NCBI RefSeq assembly: GCF_036237275.1
Contig: NZ_CP108352.1
Coordinates: forward strand, 1,426,001 to 1,490,000
Source: Streptomyces sp. NBC_01353
Lineage (GTDB): Bacteria > Actinomycetota > Actinomycetes > Streptomycetales > Streptomycetaceae
Reading direction: 5' to 3'
DNA length: 64,000 nt
This document shows, piece by piece, positions 25,670 to 35,229 of the stretch (position 1 is the stretch's first letter; each line of letters opens with the position of its first letter). Both the position numbers and the translations under genes were made by a program. The notes below the pieces were generated by a model. That model had not been told where the DNA came from and searched no databases. It saw only the letters and a list, made by a program, of their open reading frames with translations.

Positions 25670-26110
25670 TCAGGCGCGCTTCTCCATGCCCGGACGCAGG
25701 CGCTCCAGCAGGGCGTACAGGGTCGCGCTGTCCTCGGCACCGAGGGTGTCGAGCGCGCCGTGGGTCGCCTGCATCTCCTCACGGACGCGCAGGATGACCT
25801 CCCTGCCCTCATCCGTCACCACGACGTTCTTGACGCGACGGTCGGTGGCGTCGGGCTCGCGGCGCACCAGGCCGCGAGCTTCCAGGCGGTCCACGATCCC
25901 GGTGACGTTCGACGCGTCGCACACCAGCAGGGTCGCGAGCGCGCGCATCGGCTTCGGGCTGTCGAGCTGGGCGAGGACCTTGCCCTGCATCGAGGTCAGG
26001 CCGTGGTGGGCCGCGGCGGCGGCGAAGTCACGCCACTGGGCCGACCCGATGGCGGCGAGGAGCTCAAGGAGCTGGAGCTTGGTGGGGGTCTCAGGGGTCG
26101 TCGTGCTCAC
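25670..26110 (-). CDS. MarR family transcriptional regulator
   Basis: 146 residues. Winged helix: HGLTSMQGKVLAQLDSPKPMRALATLLVCDASNVTGIVDRLEARGLVRREPDATDRR with the RxxD wing motif. GTG start. Divergent from an MFS drug exporter with palindromes between, the classical layout in which the MarR protein represses the pump and itself and is released by the drug. A GATAAT -10 (26138-26143) and TTCAGG -35 (26161-26166) on the minus strand give a 17-bp spacer. Confidence 0.92.
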   Translation of the reverse strand: MSTTTPETPTKLQLLELLAAIGSAQWRDFAAAAAHHGLTSMQGKVLAQLDSPKPMRALATLLVCDASNVTGIVDRLEARGLVRREPDATDRRVKNVVVTDEGREVILRVREEMQATHGALDTLGAEDSATLYALLERLRPGMEKRA

Positions 26111-26266
26111 CCTTCGAGCGTACTCAAGATCCTTGACATTATCAATTGTTTACTTGACCACCTGAACTATCTACGTCTACCGTCGACGGAGTTACTTGAT
26201 GACATCAAACATCCACGCCTTGAAGCACCCCGAGCACTCCGAAGCACTGAGAAGGTCCACCCCGAC
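26111..26266. promoter_or_regulatory. Divergent marR/MFS control region with two palindromes
   Basis: The stretch is clearly AT-richer than its surroundings. TCAAG-ATC-CTTGA (26124-26136) is a 5-3-5 palindrome just downstream of the marR -10, and TTGATG-A-CATCAA (26196-26208) a perfect 6-1-6 palindrome between the pump promoter area and its start. CAATTG (26143-26148) is also palindromic. Two MarR operator sites are likely. Confidence 0.55.
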
Positions 26267-27760
26267 ATGAGCCCCTCCACTCCCCCGCCCACCGCCGGGC
26301 CCCGGCGCGAGACGGTCGTCATCTTCGCGCTCAGCCTCGCGGCCATGGTCGTGTCGATGATGCAGACCCTGCCGGTCCCGATCCTCGGTCTCATCCGCGA
26401 CGATCTCGGTACCTCGACCGCCAACGTGAGCTGGGTGACCACCGCCACACTGCTCTCCGCCGCCGTCTTCACCCCGCTGCTCGGCCGCTTCGGCGACCAG
26501 CACGGCAAGAAGCCCACGCTGGTGGCCGTCCTCGGCGTCATGGTGGTCGGCTCCGTCATCGCCGCCCTGGCGACCTCGCTCCCGCTGCTTGTCCTGGGCC
26601 GTGTGCTTCAGGGCGCCGCCACCGCGATCTTCCCGCTCGCACTGTCCGTCCTGCGTGAAGAGGTCCGCCCGCAGAAGCTGCCCGGCGCGATGGCGCTCGT
26701 CAGCGGCACCCTCGCCTTCGGCAGCGGCCTCGCGCTCGTCGCCACCGGCCTGCTCACCTCCGGCTCCGACGCCGACTACCGCAGCGCCTTCTGGATGGCG
26801 ACCGGCTTCGCCGCCCTCGCCCTGCTCGCCGTGGTCTTCCTCGTCCCCGCGACCCGCCACAAGACCGGCGGGCGCACCGACTTCCTCGGCGCGCTGACCC
26901 TCGGCCTCACCCTGCTGCTGCTTCTGCTGCCCATCTCCCAGGGCCAGGAGTGGGGCTGGACCTCCGGCCGCACGCTCGGCAGCTTCGCCGGCGCCGCCGT
27001 CATGACCGCCGTCTGGGTCCTCACCGAGCTCAAGGTCCGCGAACCCCTGGTGGACATGCGGATGTTCGTCCACCGCCCGGTGCTCATGGCCAACCTGGCC
27101 GGCGTCCTCGTCGGATTCGGCATGTTCGCGAACTTCCTGGGCGTCTCCTACCTCGTCCAGATGCCCGAGGCGCTGACCGGTTACGGCTTCGGCGCGTCCA
27201 TCCTGCGCGCCTCCGTACAGTTCCTGCTGCCCGGCGCGATCGTCTCCCTGCTCGCCTCGCCGATAGGCGGCCGACTGGTCCGCCACCGCGGGCCGCGCAC
27301 GGCGCTGATCCTGGCCGCCGGCCTCGGCGCCGTGGGATTCGGCTGGCTCGCCCTCGACCACGTCCACACCGTCTCGGTGATCGGCGCGGGCATCGTGGTC
27401 GGTGCGGCCGTCAGCTTCGGCTACGCGGCGATGCCCGCCGTCATCATGGCGAGCGTCCCGCCCCACCAGAGCGGCATCGCCAACGGCATCAACTCCATCT
27501 CCCGCTCCACCGGCAGCGCGATCGGCAGTGCCGTGGTCACCACGATCCTGGCCTCGCAGACCATCGAGCACCTCCCGGCAGGCGCTCCGGCCCTGCCCGC
27601 CGAGTCCGGCTTCACCCTCACGTTCTGGATCGGGGCGGCGGCCTTCGCCCTCGTCGCGGTCATCGGCCGGGTGGGACTGCGCGCCCGGCAGGAGCCCCGC
27701 ACCGCGGCGGTGGGCCTGCCCGCCACCGAGAAGACGGCCGCGGCGGCGGCCACGGCCTGA
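26267..27760 (+). CDS. MFS drug-efflux transporter (DHA2/14-TM type)
   Basis: 497 residues with about fourteen membrane helices, as in the EmrB/QacA branch. Motif A-like stretch LGRFGDQHGKKPTLV after helix 2, motif C-like segment in helix 5 (AMALVSGTLAFGSG), and Asp/Arg loop RFGDQHG. Proton-driven export of drugs or metabolites from the cytoplasm. ATG at 26267 (GAGAAGG upstream), opposite the MarR gene that likely controls it. Confidence 0.88.
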   Translation: MSPSTPPPTAGPRRETVVIFALSLAAMVVSMMQTLPVPILGLIRDDLGTSTANVSWVTTATLLSAAVFTPLLGRFGDQHGKKPTLVAVLGVMVVGSVIAALATSLPLLVLGRVLQGAATAIFPLALSVLREEVRPQKLPGAMALVSGTLAFGSGLALVATGLLTSGSDADYRSAFWMATGFAALALLAVVFLVPATRHKTGGRTDFLGALTLGLTLLLLLLPISQGQEWGWTSGRTLGSFAGAAVMTAVWVLTELKVREPLVDMRMFVHRPVLMANLAGVLVGFGMFANFLGVSYLVQMPEALTGYGFGASILRASVQFLLPGAIVSLLASPIGGRLVRHRGPRTALILAAGLGAVGFGWLALDHVHTVSVIGAGIVVGAAVSFGYAAMPAVIMASVPPHQSGIANGINSISRSTGSAIGSAVVTTILASQTIEHLPAGAPALPAESGFTLTFWIGAAAFALVAVIGRVGLRARQEPRTAAVGLPATEKTAAAAATA

Positions 27761-28012
27761 CCGGCGGGCCACTCGATCGGCGGCCGAGCCCTTCCGGGCA
27801 AGGCCGCCTCCGCGTCCCCGACGCGCTGCGACTGGCCGAAGACGATCTGGACGTCCTGAGCGCACTCCATCGGCGAGGTGCGTGACCCGACGGACTGCCG
27901 CGCCCCGGAGCCGCGCCCGTACGCGTCACCGAGGTCCGCATCACCGGACGGGTGCACGTCGGCGGCTGACGACTGGCGGTCCGTTCCCGCGGCGGGATGA
28001 TGGAGAGGACCC
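27761..28012 (+). other. Intergenic, possible coding remnant
   Basis: No intact gene. Two short protein-like pieces can be read: GRLRVPDALRLAEDDLDVLSALHR (split by frame from its surroundings) at ~27799-27870 and PVRVTEVRITGRVHVGG ending in a stop at ~27970. They may be the scraps of a lost gene; this is weak. The GGAGAGG site for the next gene is at 28002-28008. Confidence 0.25.
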
Positions 28013-30187
28013 GTGCGTCCGCTCCGTAGAGGTGCAGCAGTGGCTGCGGGGTGGAGGAGGGATGCGGTCTGGATGAGCGCGGCGGCGTTTCCACCTGCCG
28101 GCCCGGACCCGGCGAGCGACGAGCTCGCCGTGGAGCCCGGCGGGCTCCTCGACGTACTCGGAGTGGCCGCCGTCGTCGTGGACGCGACGGGGCGGATCGC
28201 CCTCTGGAGCCCGCAGGCGGAAGAGATCTTCGGATACCCGGCGGCCGAGGCGCTGGGCCGGCCGGCTGCCCCCCTTCTGGTCTCGGAGAGCCAGCGGGAC
28301 GAGGTGCTGTCCTTGTTCGAGCGGGTCATGTCGGGCGGCGGACCCTGGGCCGGCGTCATCTCGGTACGCCACAGGGACGGCCGCACGATCCCGGTCGAGT
28401 TCCGCAACACCCGGCTCCAGGACGCCGAAGGGCGTCTCTACGCTCTCGGTCTTGCCACGGACGCGGCCACCGCGAGACGCGTGGAACAGGACCTCGCCCT
28501 GTCCTCCCGGCTGGTCGCCCACTCCCCGATCGGCCTCGCCGTGCTGGACCCCGACCTCCGGTTCGTCCTGGTCAATCCGGCGATGGAACGTATCGACGGA
28601 CGCACCGCTGCCAGCTATCTGGGCCGCACGTTCCGCGATGCCGTGACCTCGCCGGACGCCGACGAACTGGAGCCGGTGCTCCGAGAGGTGCTGGAGACCG
28701 GGGTTCCCATACTCTCCAGGAACGTGCGGGGTTCCGTCCGCTCCGACGGAAGGGAGCAGGTCTGGTCGATGTCGCTGTACCGCCTGGAGACGTCGGGACA
28801 GCGCGTCGTCGGGGTCGCCGCCTCGGTCGTGGACATCACCGACCAGCACCATGCCGCGAGGGCGGCCGCACGGGCCAGGCGTCGCCTGGCGGTGATCGCG
28901 GACGCCTCCGAGCGCGTGGGCACCACGCTCGACCTGGACCTGACCGCTCATGAACTGGCGGATCTGGTGGTGCCGGAGTTCGCCGACATCGCGGCGGTCG
29001 ACGTCCTGGAGGACATCCTGACCGGTCCGCACCCCGGAGGGACGAGGGCCTCGGGGCCGGCCGTGTTCCGCGCCCTCGCCGTGAAGGCCGCGTACCCCAC
29101 CCCGGCTGAGGAAGCCGCCGACCCGGTCGGCAAACCGGCCCGCTACGGCGCCGAGCGGCTGGTCACGCAGTGTGCCCGCACCGGCCGCCCCGTTCTCGTC
29201 CAGCACGTCACGGACGGCGACCTGCCCCGCATCGCCCGCGCCGGCTCCGCCGCAGAGCTCCTGCGACAGGCCGGCATCCACTCCTACCTCGCCGTCCCCC
29301 TACGCGCCCGCGGTGTCGTCCTCGGCGTGCTCGACCTCAAGCGCGCGCGCAACTCGCAGCCGTTCGACCGGGACGACGTCCTGCTCGCCGGGGAGCTGGC
29401 GGCCCGTGCGGCGGTGGCCATCGACAACGCCCGCTGGTACCGGCAGCAGAGCCAGGCCGCCCTCGCCCTCCAGAGCCATCTGCTGCCGCACGGTCCGGCA
29501 CGGTTGAACGGGCTCGACGTGGCCTATCGCTATCAGCCCGCCTCCGCGGCGGTCGAGGTCGGCGGGGACTGGTTCGACGCGATCCCGCTGACGGACGGCA
29601 GGACGGCCCTGGTCGTGGGCGACGTGATGGGCAGCGGCATCAACGCCGCGGCGACCATGGGGCAGGTGCGCACAGCGGCCCGCACGCTCGCCGGGCTCGG
29701 TCTGTCACCTGCCGTGATCCTGACCCATCTGGACCGCATCATCGCCGATCTGGACGACGCGATGGCCACCTGCGTGTACGCGGTGTACGACCCCCGTCAG
29801 GGGAGTTGCAGCATCTCCAACGCCGGCCATCTTCCGCCCGTCCACGTCCCCATGGGTCGGGCACCCCGCCTTCTCGACCTTCCCACGGGTGCGCCACTGG
29901 GCGTCGGCGGCGTCCCCTTCGAGACCGAGGAGATCGCGTTCGTCGCGGGTGACGAACTGGTGCTGTACACCGACGGTCTGGTGGAGACCCGTGACCAGGA
30001 CATCGATGTCCGGCTCGCGGCCCTCACCGACCTGCTCGGCCAGTCCTCCCTGCCTCTGGAGGAGACCTGTGACCTGCTCCTGGGTGCGCTGCGAGGCCCC
30101 GACGACCACGACGACGTCGCTCTTCTGATCGCCCGGGCCCAGCCCCTGTCCGGCACCGAGGACGGCCGAGAGGAGGAGGCACCGTGA
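28013..30187 (+). CDS. SpoIIE-type PP2C serine phosphatase with PAS and GAF sensor domains
   Basis: 724 residues. Two PAS domains (~45-155, ~165-285), a GAF domain (~295-475) and a SpoIIE/PP2C phosphatase (~490-720) with VGGDWFDAIPL, GDVMGSGI and DDHDDVALL, the acidic metal ligands being present. Such proteins remove phosphate from anti-anti-sigma proteins and thereby switch alternative sigma factors in stress or development. No membrane helix was seen, so sensing is cytoplasmic. GTG at 28013 has GGAGAGG at 5 bases; an ATG at 28073 is possible. The stop overlaps the next gene (GTGA). Confidence 0.87.
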   Translation: MRPLRRGAAVAAGWRRDAVWMSAAAFPPAGPDPASDELAVEPGGLLDVLGVAAVVVDATGRIALWSPQAEEIFGYPAAEALGRPAAPLLVSESQRDEVLSLFERVMSGGGPWAGVISVRHRDGRTIPVEFRNTRLQDAEGRLYALGLATDAATARRVEQDLALSSRLVAHSPIGLAVLDPDLRFVLVNPAMERIDGRTAASYLGRTFRDAVTSPDADELEPVLREVLETGVPILSRNVRGSVRSDGREQVWSMSLYRLETSGQRVVGVAASVVDITDQHHAARAAARARRRLAVIADASERVGTTLDLDLTAHELADLVVPEFADIAAVDVLEDILTGPHPGGTRASGPAVFRALAVKAAYPTPAEEAADPVGKPARYGAERLVTQCARTGRPVLVQHVTDGDLPRIARAGSAAELLRQAGIHSYLAVPLRARGVVLGVLDLKRARNSQPFDRDDVLLAGELAARAAVAIDNARWYRQQSQAALALQSHLLPHGPARLNGLDVAYRYQPASAAVEVGGDWFDAIPLTDGRTALVVGDVMGSGINAAATMGQVRTAARTLAGLGLSPAVILTHLDRIIADLDDAMATCVYAVYDPRQGSCSISNAGHLPPVHVPMGRAPRLLDLPTGAPLGVGGVPFETEEIAFVAGDELVLYTDGLVETRDQDIDVRLAALTDLLGQSSLPLEETCDLLLGALRGPDDHDDVALLIARAQPLSGTEDGREEEAP

Positions 30188-32610
30188 ACGAAACGCCCTT
30201 CTCGCGTGACAGCTACCTGCCGGTCCTCGAGGGCACCGCCGGCGCCCTGCTCGACGGCCGGGGGCGGATCAGCGGCTGGACACCGGAGGCCGTGGCACTG
30301 CTCGGCCGTTCCGCCGCCGACGTCGTCGGCCTTTCGGCGCGGGCCCTCCTCGCGGACCCCGCGGCCTGGCCCGCGCTCGTGGCGGCCTACGCGCGGGGGG
30401 CCCGGGGAGGCGAGACGGTGCTGCGCACGGGCGAGGGCGAGCACGCGCCCGTCGTCTTCCAGGCGTTCGATCTCGCCGACATGGGCCAAGTCGACGGTAC
30501 GGCGGGCGTGGGAGCGGGAGCGGGATGCCTCGTCCTGGCCGCCCCGGCGGAGGAGGCCGTCAGTTGGCATCAGGACCAGGCGTTCATCAGGGAGCTGTTC
30601 CTCCAGGACCGGGTGGGGCTCGCCGTCTTCGACTCGGAGCTACGGCTCCTGCGGACCAACACCCACCTCCTGCCGTACACCGGCGTGCCGTCCGATCTGC
30701 GCGGCCGACGCCTGAGCGACTTCCTCTGGCCCGGAGACGCGAAGGCGGTCGAGGAGAAGCTGCGCCAGGTCCTGGCCACGGGCCGGCCGCTGATCCGTGC
30801 CGTGGAGTTCCTGCGGACCATCGAGGATCCCGGCGGCGGGGTGGTCATCGCGATCTCGGCGTTCCGCCTGCAGGCACCCGACGGACAGGCCCTGGGGGTC
30901 ACGGCCCTCTTCACCGATGTGACCGAGCTGCACCGTTCGAGCGAGCGCCTGGCGCTGTTGCACCGTGCCACGGCCAGTGTCGGCGGTTCGCTGTCGGTCA
31001 GGGACACGGGCAGAGAGCTGGCCGCCGCGCTGGTACCCGGCCTGGGCGACCTCGCCGTCGTGGAGATCGCGGAGGCGGTGTCCTTGGGCGAGGAGCCGGT
31101 GCCGGACCGGGAGGGGCGGCTGCTGCTCCGCCGTACCGCCGTGGCGGGGCTGTCCGCGGCGGGGGACAGCCCCGCCGCCTCGGACGTCGGCCTCGTCGCC
31201 GTCGACGACGGTGACGTCCCCGGTGTCGGTGGCCACCCGATGACCATGACTGCCTCGCTGCGCGCCCGGGGGATGGTGCTCGGCCGGGTGTCGGTGGGCC
31301 GGAACTCCGACCGTGGCGCGTACGAAACGGCCGACCGGGACCTGCTGCGCGAGATCGCCGACCGTGCGGCCCTCGCTCTCGACAACGCCCGCCGCTTCAC
31401 CCGCGAGCGCCGCGCGGCCGTCGGCCTCCAGCGCAGCATGCTGCCGCCCACCCAGATGGAGACGGCCGCGGCGACGACGTCGGGCGCGTACCTCCCCGCG
31501 GACACCACGAGGGGTGTCGGCGGAGACTGGTTCGACGTGATCCCGCTGTCCTCCGCCCGCGTCGCCCTGGTCGTCGGGGACGTCGTCGGCCACGGCCTCG
31601 CGGCCACGGCCACCATGGGCAGGCTGCGCACGGCCGTCCGCACCCTCGCGGATCTCGAACTCGAACCCGACGAGTTGCTCACCCACCTCGACGACCTGGT
31701 CGCCCAACTCCTCGCCGAACCCGAGGAGACGGACCTCGACGAGGAGGGCGAGGAAAGGACGGACGGCGGGGACCCCGACGACGACCTCGACGACGGCTGG
31801 CACATCGGCATTCCCTCCTCCCCCACCGGCGCGACCTGCGTGTACGCGATCTACGACCCGGTCTCGCTGCGGTGCACGGTGGCGTCCGCCGGCCATCCAC
31901 CGCCCGCCGTGGCGGACCCGGAAGGCCATGTGTCGTACCTCCCGGTCGACCCTGGCCCCCCGCTGGGCGTCGGCGGCCTCCCGTTCGAGGCGACGGAGGT
32001 CGAGGTGGCCCCCGGAAGCGTCCTCGCCCTCTACAGCGACGGCCTGATCGAGGGGCGGGACGGCGACATGGACGCGGGAATGAACGAACTCGCCGGCCAT
32101 CTGACCCGACCGGGCGCCCTCGCGGGTCCCCTGCGCGAGCTCGGCCGCGCGATCGTCGCGGGCCGCCCCGCCTACGGACTCGGGGACGACGTCACCCTGC
32201 TGCTCGCACGCACCCGAGCCGTGCCGGCCGAGGATGCGACTTCGTGGCGGATCGAAGCGGATCCGGCGGCGGTCGGCACGGTACGGGAGGCCGCGACGAC
32301 GCGGCTGCGCGAATGGGGGCTCGAAGAACTCGTCTTCACCACCGAGTTGGTGCTGAGCGAACTGGTCACCAACGCCATCCGGTACGCCGGGGGCCCGATC
32401 GACGTACGACTGATCCGCGCGGGCCGACTGATCTGCGAGGTCTCCGACCCCAGCGCGACCCACCCACGGATGCGCCGTGCCCGGCTGACCGACGAGGGCG
32501 GCCGCGGCCTCTACCTGGTGGCCCAACTCACCACCCGCTGGGGCAGCCGCTACAGCCGTCGGGGCAAGACCATCTGGGCGGAACAGGAGTTCCCTCCGCC
32601 CACCGACTGA
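30184..32610 (+). CDS. SpoIIE-type phosphatase fused to an anti-sigma-like ATP-binding domain
   Basis: 808 residues. PAS domains (~10-100, ~125-240), GAF (~255-410), SpoIIE/PP2C (~425-680: VGGDWFDVIPL, GDVVGHGLAA, GDDVTLLLART) and a C-terminal GHKL/HATPase domain (~690-808: LSELVTNAIRYA N-box, EVSDPS, GGRGLYLV). The kinase-like part is of the RsbW/anti-sigma type, so one chain holds both the phosphatase and the kinase side of a partner-switch. An acidic insert (EPEETDLDEEGEERTDGGD, ~514-535) breaks the phosphatase domain. GTG start overlaps the previous stop. The partner sigma and anti-anti-sigma genes are not in the window. Confidence 0.87.
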   Translation: MNETPFSRDSYLPVLEGTAGALLDGRGRISGWTPEAVALLGRSAADVVGLSARALLADPAAWPALVAAYARGARGGETVLRTGEGEHAPVVFQAFDLADMGQVDGTAGVGAGAGCLVLAAPAEEAVSWHQDQAFIRELFLQDRVGLAVFDSELRLLRTNTHLLPYTGVPSDLRGRRLSDFLWPGDAKAVEEKLRQVLATGRPLIRAVEFLRTIEDPGGGVVIAISAFRLQAPDGQALGVTALFTDVTELHRSSERLALLHRATASVGGSLSVRDTGRELAAALVPGLGDLAVVEIAEAVSLGEEPVPDREGRLLLRRTAVAGLSAAGDSPAASDVGLVAVDDGDVPGVGGHPMTMTASLRARGMVLGRVSVGRNSDRGAYETADRDLLREIADRAALALDNARRFTRERRAAVGLQRSMLPPTQMETAAATTSGAYLPADTTRGVGGDWFDVIPLSSARVALVVGDVVGHGLAATATMGRLRTAVRTLADLELEPDELLTHLDDLVAQLLAEPEETDLDEEGEERTDGGDPDDDLDDGWHIGIPSSPTGATCVYAIYDPVSLRCTVASAGHPPPAVADPEGHVSYLPVDPGPPLGVGGLPFEATEVEVAPGSVLALYSDGLIEGRDGDMDAGMNELAGHLTRPGALAGPLRELGRAIVAGRPAYGLGDDVTLLLARTRAVPAEDATSWRIEADPAAVGTVREAATTRLREWGLEELVFTTELVLSELVTNAIRYAGGPIDVRLIRAGRLICEVSDPSATHPRMRRARLTDEGGRGLYLVAQLTTRWGSRYSRRGKTIWAEQEFPPPTD

Positions 32611-32748
32611 AGCCCTCGGACCAGGCCCGCGGACCGCGCTCCGCCGGCGGCGGGACGATCCGGGTCAGCTGTTCCACATCGGGATGCATCGGTGTGATTC
32701 CCCCCAGCGAGTTGGCCCCGCTGGCCCATGGCCCCCGAAAACGATCAA

Positions 32749-32780
32749 GGGGCCGCTTCAGATTGCTCTGAAACGGCCCC
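32749..32780 (-). terminator. Terminator of tRNA-Pro
   Basis: On the minus strand, right after the tRNA: GGGGCCGTTTCAGA (780-767), loop GCAA, TCTGAAGCGGCCCC (762-749), with one mismatch, followed by TTGATCGTTTTC. A rho-independent type end of the tRNA transcript. Confidence 0.85.
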
Positions 32781-32800
32781 TGATCTGCGACTCTTTCGAG

Positions 32801-32874
<74 letters not shown>

Positions 32875-33015
32875 ATGCCCGTCCGTCCCCCGGTTTCTCC
32901 CCGGTGGCGGCGTGCAAGAGAACATTACCTCACTTCGTGGGGCCGATGGACGCGGCCGCGCCCGATGGTGGGTGGCATACCCGCAGGCCGGGCCGCCGAA
33001 GGGGAGAATGGGCGG

Positions 33016-33486
33016 GTGGACAACACGCCGAGGGACCGGGACGAGGAGGGGCGGGCGCGCAGCGCGCGGCCGCGGGACGGGCTGGGGCGGCCGTTGCCGT
33101 ACGGGGTGGAGGGGGTGCCGCGGCAGCCCGAAGGGGTGGTGCGGACGCCCGCGCAGACGCTCCGTGAGGCGCAGCGGCTGCTGGACGCGGGGATGCCGTT
33201 CCACGCGCACGAGGTCTTCGAGGACGCGTGGAAGACCGGTCCCGCCGGGGAGCGCGACCTGTGGCAGGGGCTCGCCCAGCTGGCCGTGGGGCTGACCCAT
33301 GCCGCGCGGGGCAACGGGCCCGGCGGGGCGCGGTTGTTGCTGCGCGGCGCCGACCGGATCTCCGGGCAGCCCGATCCGTACGGCATCGACGTCCGCGGAC
33401 TCGTGCGGTGGGCCCGGGAGTTGGCGGAGCACGCGGACGCCGTGACCGACGCGGCGGCCGATGCGCCGCGCCTACTGGCCGAGTAG
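33016..33486 (+). CDS. DUF309 domain protein
   Basis: 156 residues. The DUF309 core is DAGMPFHAHEVFEDAWKTGPAGERDLWQGLAQLAVGLTHAARGN, with the His and Trp pattern of that family. Function unknown. The N-terminal ~45 residues are polar and rich in Arg and Gly. The GTG at 33016 has GGGGAG 11 bases upstream; the frame continues back to the edge of the tRNA gene, which makes an earlier start unlikely. No clear operon partner. Confidence 0.82.
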   Translation: MDNTPRDRDEEGRARSARPRDGLGRPLPYGVEGVPRQPEGVVRTPAQTLREAQRLLDAGMPFHAHEVFEDAWKTGPAGERDLWQGLAQLAVGLTHAARGNGPGGARLLLRGADRISGQPDPYGIDVRGLVRWARELAEHADAVTDAAADAPRLLAE

Positions 33487-33501
33487 CGCGGCGCCCGGTC
33501 G

Positions 33502-34752
33502 TCACCAGGTGAGGTGCAGCTCCAGGGGCGAGCGATGGATCAGCGTCGGCCGCATCTCCACGTCCTGGTCCTTCGCCAACCGCAGTCCGGGGAAGCGGCG
33601 GACGAACAGCTCCAGGGTGAGACGGAGTTGGGTGCGGGCGAGCTGGGAGCCCGGGCAGCCGTGGGCGCCGTGACCGAAGCTCACGTGCCGGGTGGGTGTC
33701 GCCGGACGGGTGATGTCGAAGACGTCGGCGTCCTCGTGCCGTGCCTCGTCGCGGTTGGCGGAGCCGTACGCCACGAAGACGCTTGCTCCTGCGGGCAGTT
33801 CGGTGCCGGCCAGGACGACGGGCCGGGTCGTGGTGCGGCGGAATCCCTGGACGGCGGTGTCGAAGCGGGCGGCTTCCTCCACCGCGCCGGGTATGAGTTC
33901 GGGCCGGGCGCACAGCAGCTCCCACTGGTCGCGCCGGTGCAGCAGATGGAAGAGCGCGGTGCCGATCAGGGCCGTGGTGGTGAGGTGTCCGGCGATGAGG
34001 AGGTTCTGCAGGTTGGCGACGAGTTCGTTGCGCTGGTCGTCCGTGAGTTCGCGCGGCCCGGGGCCGAGGCCGGTGTCCGGGGCGAGGGCGGCGACCATCG
34101 CCGAGCAGAGGTCGTCGCGCGGTTGGGCGCGCCGCTCGCGGGCGTAGCGGTCGAGGAGTCGCTGGAGGGCGACCACGTCCTCGGCTGCCGCGATCTGTTC
34201 GTCCTCGGCCATCGGCCGGAAGAGGAGCTGCTCGGCGCGGTGTCCTCCGTGCACCGCGACGGGCACGTCCTGCGGCTCGAAGCCGATGAGCCGGCCGATG
34301 ACGGCGCCGGGCAGCAAGCGGGCGTAGGAGGACATCAGCTCGGTGTGGCCGTCGGCGGAGAAGCCGTCGACGAGGGCGGTGGCGACCTCGGCGGCGTACG
34401 GCGCGAGGGCCGAGACGCGCGCCGCGGAGAGGCCACTGTTGATCGGGGCGCGGTGGCGGCGGTGGGCGGCGCCGTCGGTGGAGACGACGGTGGGTCGGTT
34501 GCCGTAGCCGCGGGCGAGGACACCGAAGACGGCGGCCGGAGGGATGACGTCGGGCCGCAGCGCCTGGGCGGAGGAGAAGTCCGCCGGGCGCAGCAGCACC
34601 TCACGGACGTCGGCGTCCCTGGCGACCAGCCAGGCGTCGAGTTCGGGGACGAAGGTCAGACCTGCGGTCTGTCGCGCACGTGCGTAGAGGGGGTACGGGT
34701 CGCGCTGCAACGCGTCGAGCAGCTCGTGACCTGCGCTTGTGGTCGGGTCCAC
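33502..34752 (-). CDS. Cytochrome P450
   Basis: 416 residues. Heme-binding loop FGHGAHGCPGSQLAR (FxxGxxxCxG), K-helix EAAR (ExxR). The I-helix reads LIAGHLTTTALIG, which keeps the Thr needed for oxygen activation. Typical soluble class I bacterial P450 needing ferredoxin and reductase, neither of which is nearby. GTG start with GGAGG at 9 bases. Substrate unknown. Confidence 0.92.
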   Translation of the reverse strand: MDPTTSAGHELLDALQRDPYPLYARARQTAGLTFVPELDAWLVARDADVREVLLRPADFSSAQALRPDVIPPAAVFGVLARGYGNRPTVVSTDGAAHRRHRAPINSGLSAARVSALAPYAAEVATALVDGFSADGHTELMSSYARLLPGAVIGRLIGFEPQDVPVAVHGGHRAEQLLFRPMAEDEQIAAAEDVVALQRLLDRYARERRAQPRDDLCSAMVAALAPDTGLGPGPRELTDDQRNELVANLQNLLIAGHLTTTALIGTALFHLLHRRDQWELLCARPELIPGAVEEAARFDTAVQGFRRTTTRPVVLAGTELPAGASVFVAYGSANRDEARHEDADVFDITRPATPTRHVSFGHGAHGCPGSQLARTQLRLTLELFVRRFPGLRLAKDQDVEMRPTLIHRSPLELHLTW

Positions 34753-34825
34753 GCGGCGCCTCCGGAGCGGGAAGGTGCGGAACTCGGTGCGGTCTGCACA
34801 TGGTGACCGGCACCGCGGGTTCTGG

Positions 34826-35200
34826 CTATGCCCTGGAGGCGTTCAGCGCGCGCAGGAGTACGGAAGTGTGGCTGACGGACGGGTCCTTCGCGGCGGTGAG
34901 GAGGGTGACGGTGCCCTCGGCGGCGAGGGTGCGCAGCCGGTCGAGGGCCTCGGCGGCGGCGGGTTCGCCGAGTTCGTCCTCGTACCGTCGGCAGAACTCC
35001 CCGTACTCGCCGTCCGGGCCGTGGTACCAGCGCCGGAGCTCGGTGGAGGGGGTGAGCGCCTTGGGCCATTCGTCGATGCGGGCGTCGGTCTTTGCGAGGC
35101 CGCGCGGCCAGAGCCGGTCGACGAGGACCCGTACACCGTCGTCGGGTGAGGGGGCCTCGTAGATCCGGCGGACGCGGACGTCGGGGGCAGCGGCTGGCAT
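34826..35200 (-). CDS. DUF488 family protein
   Basis: 124 residues. Family landmarks RRIYEAPSPDDGVRVLVDRLWPRGLAK, LRRWYHGPDGEYGEFCRRYEDEL and VTLLTAAKD. The family is small, cytoplasmic and of unknown function. ATG at 35200 with no strong Shine-Dalgarno. The frame opens to 35233, but that adds only 11 residues and has no site. Confidence 0.87.
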   Translation of the reverse strand: MPAAAPDVRVRRIYEAPSPDDGVRVLVDRLWPRGLAKTDARIDEWPKALTPSTELRRWYHGPDGEYGEFCRRYEDELGEPAAAEALDRLRTLAAEGTVTLLTAAKDPSVSHTSVLLRALNASRA

Positions 35201-35229
35201 GGATCCAGGGTGCCGGAGGCCGCCGGTGG

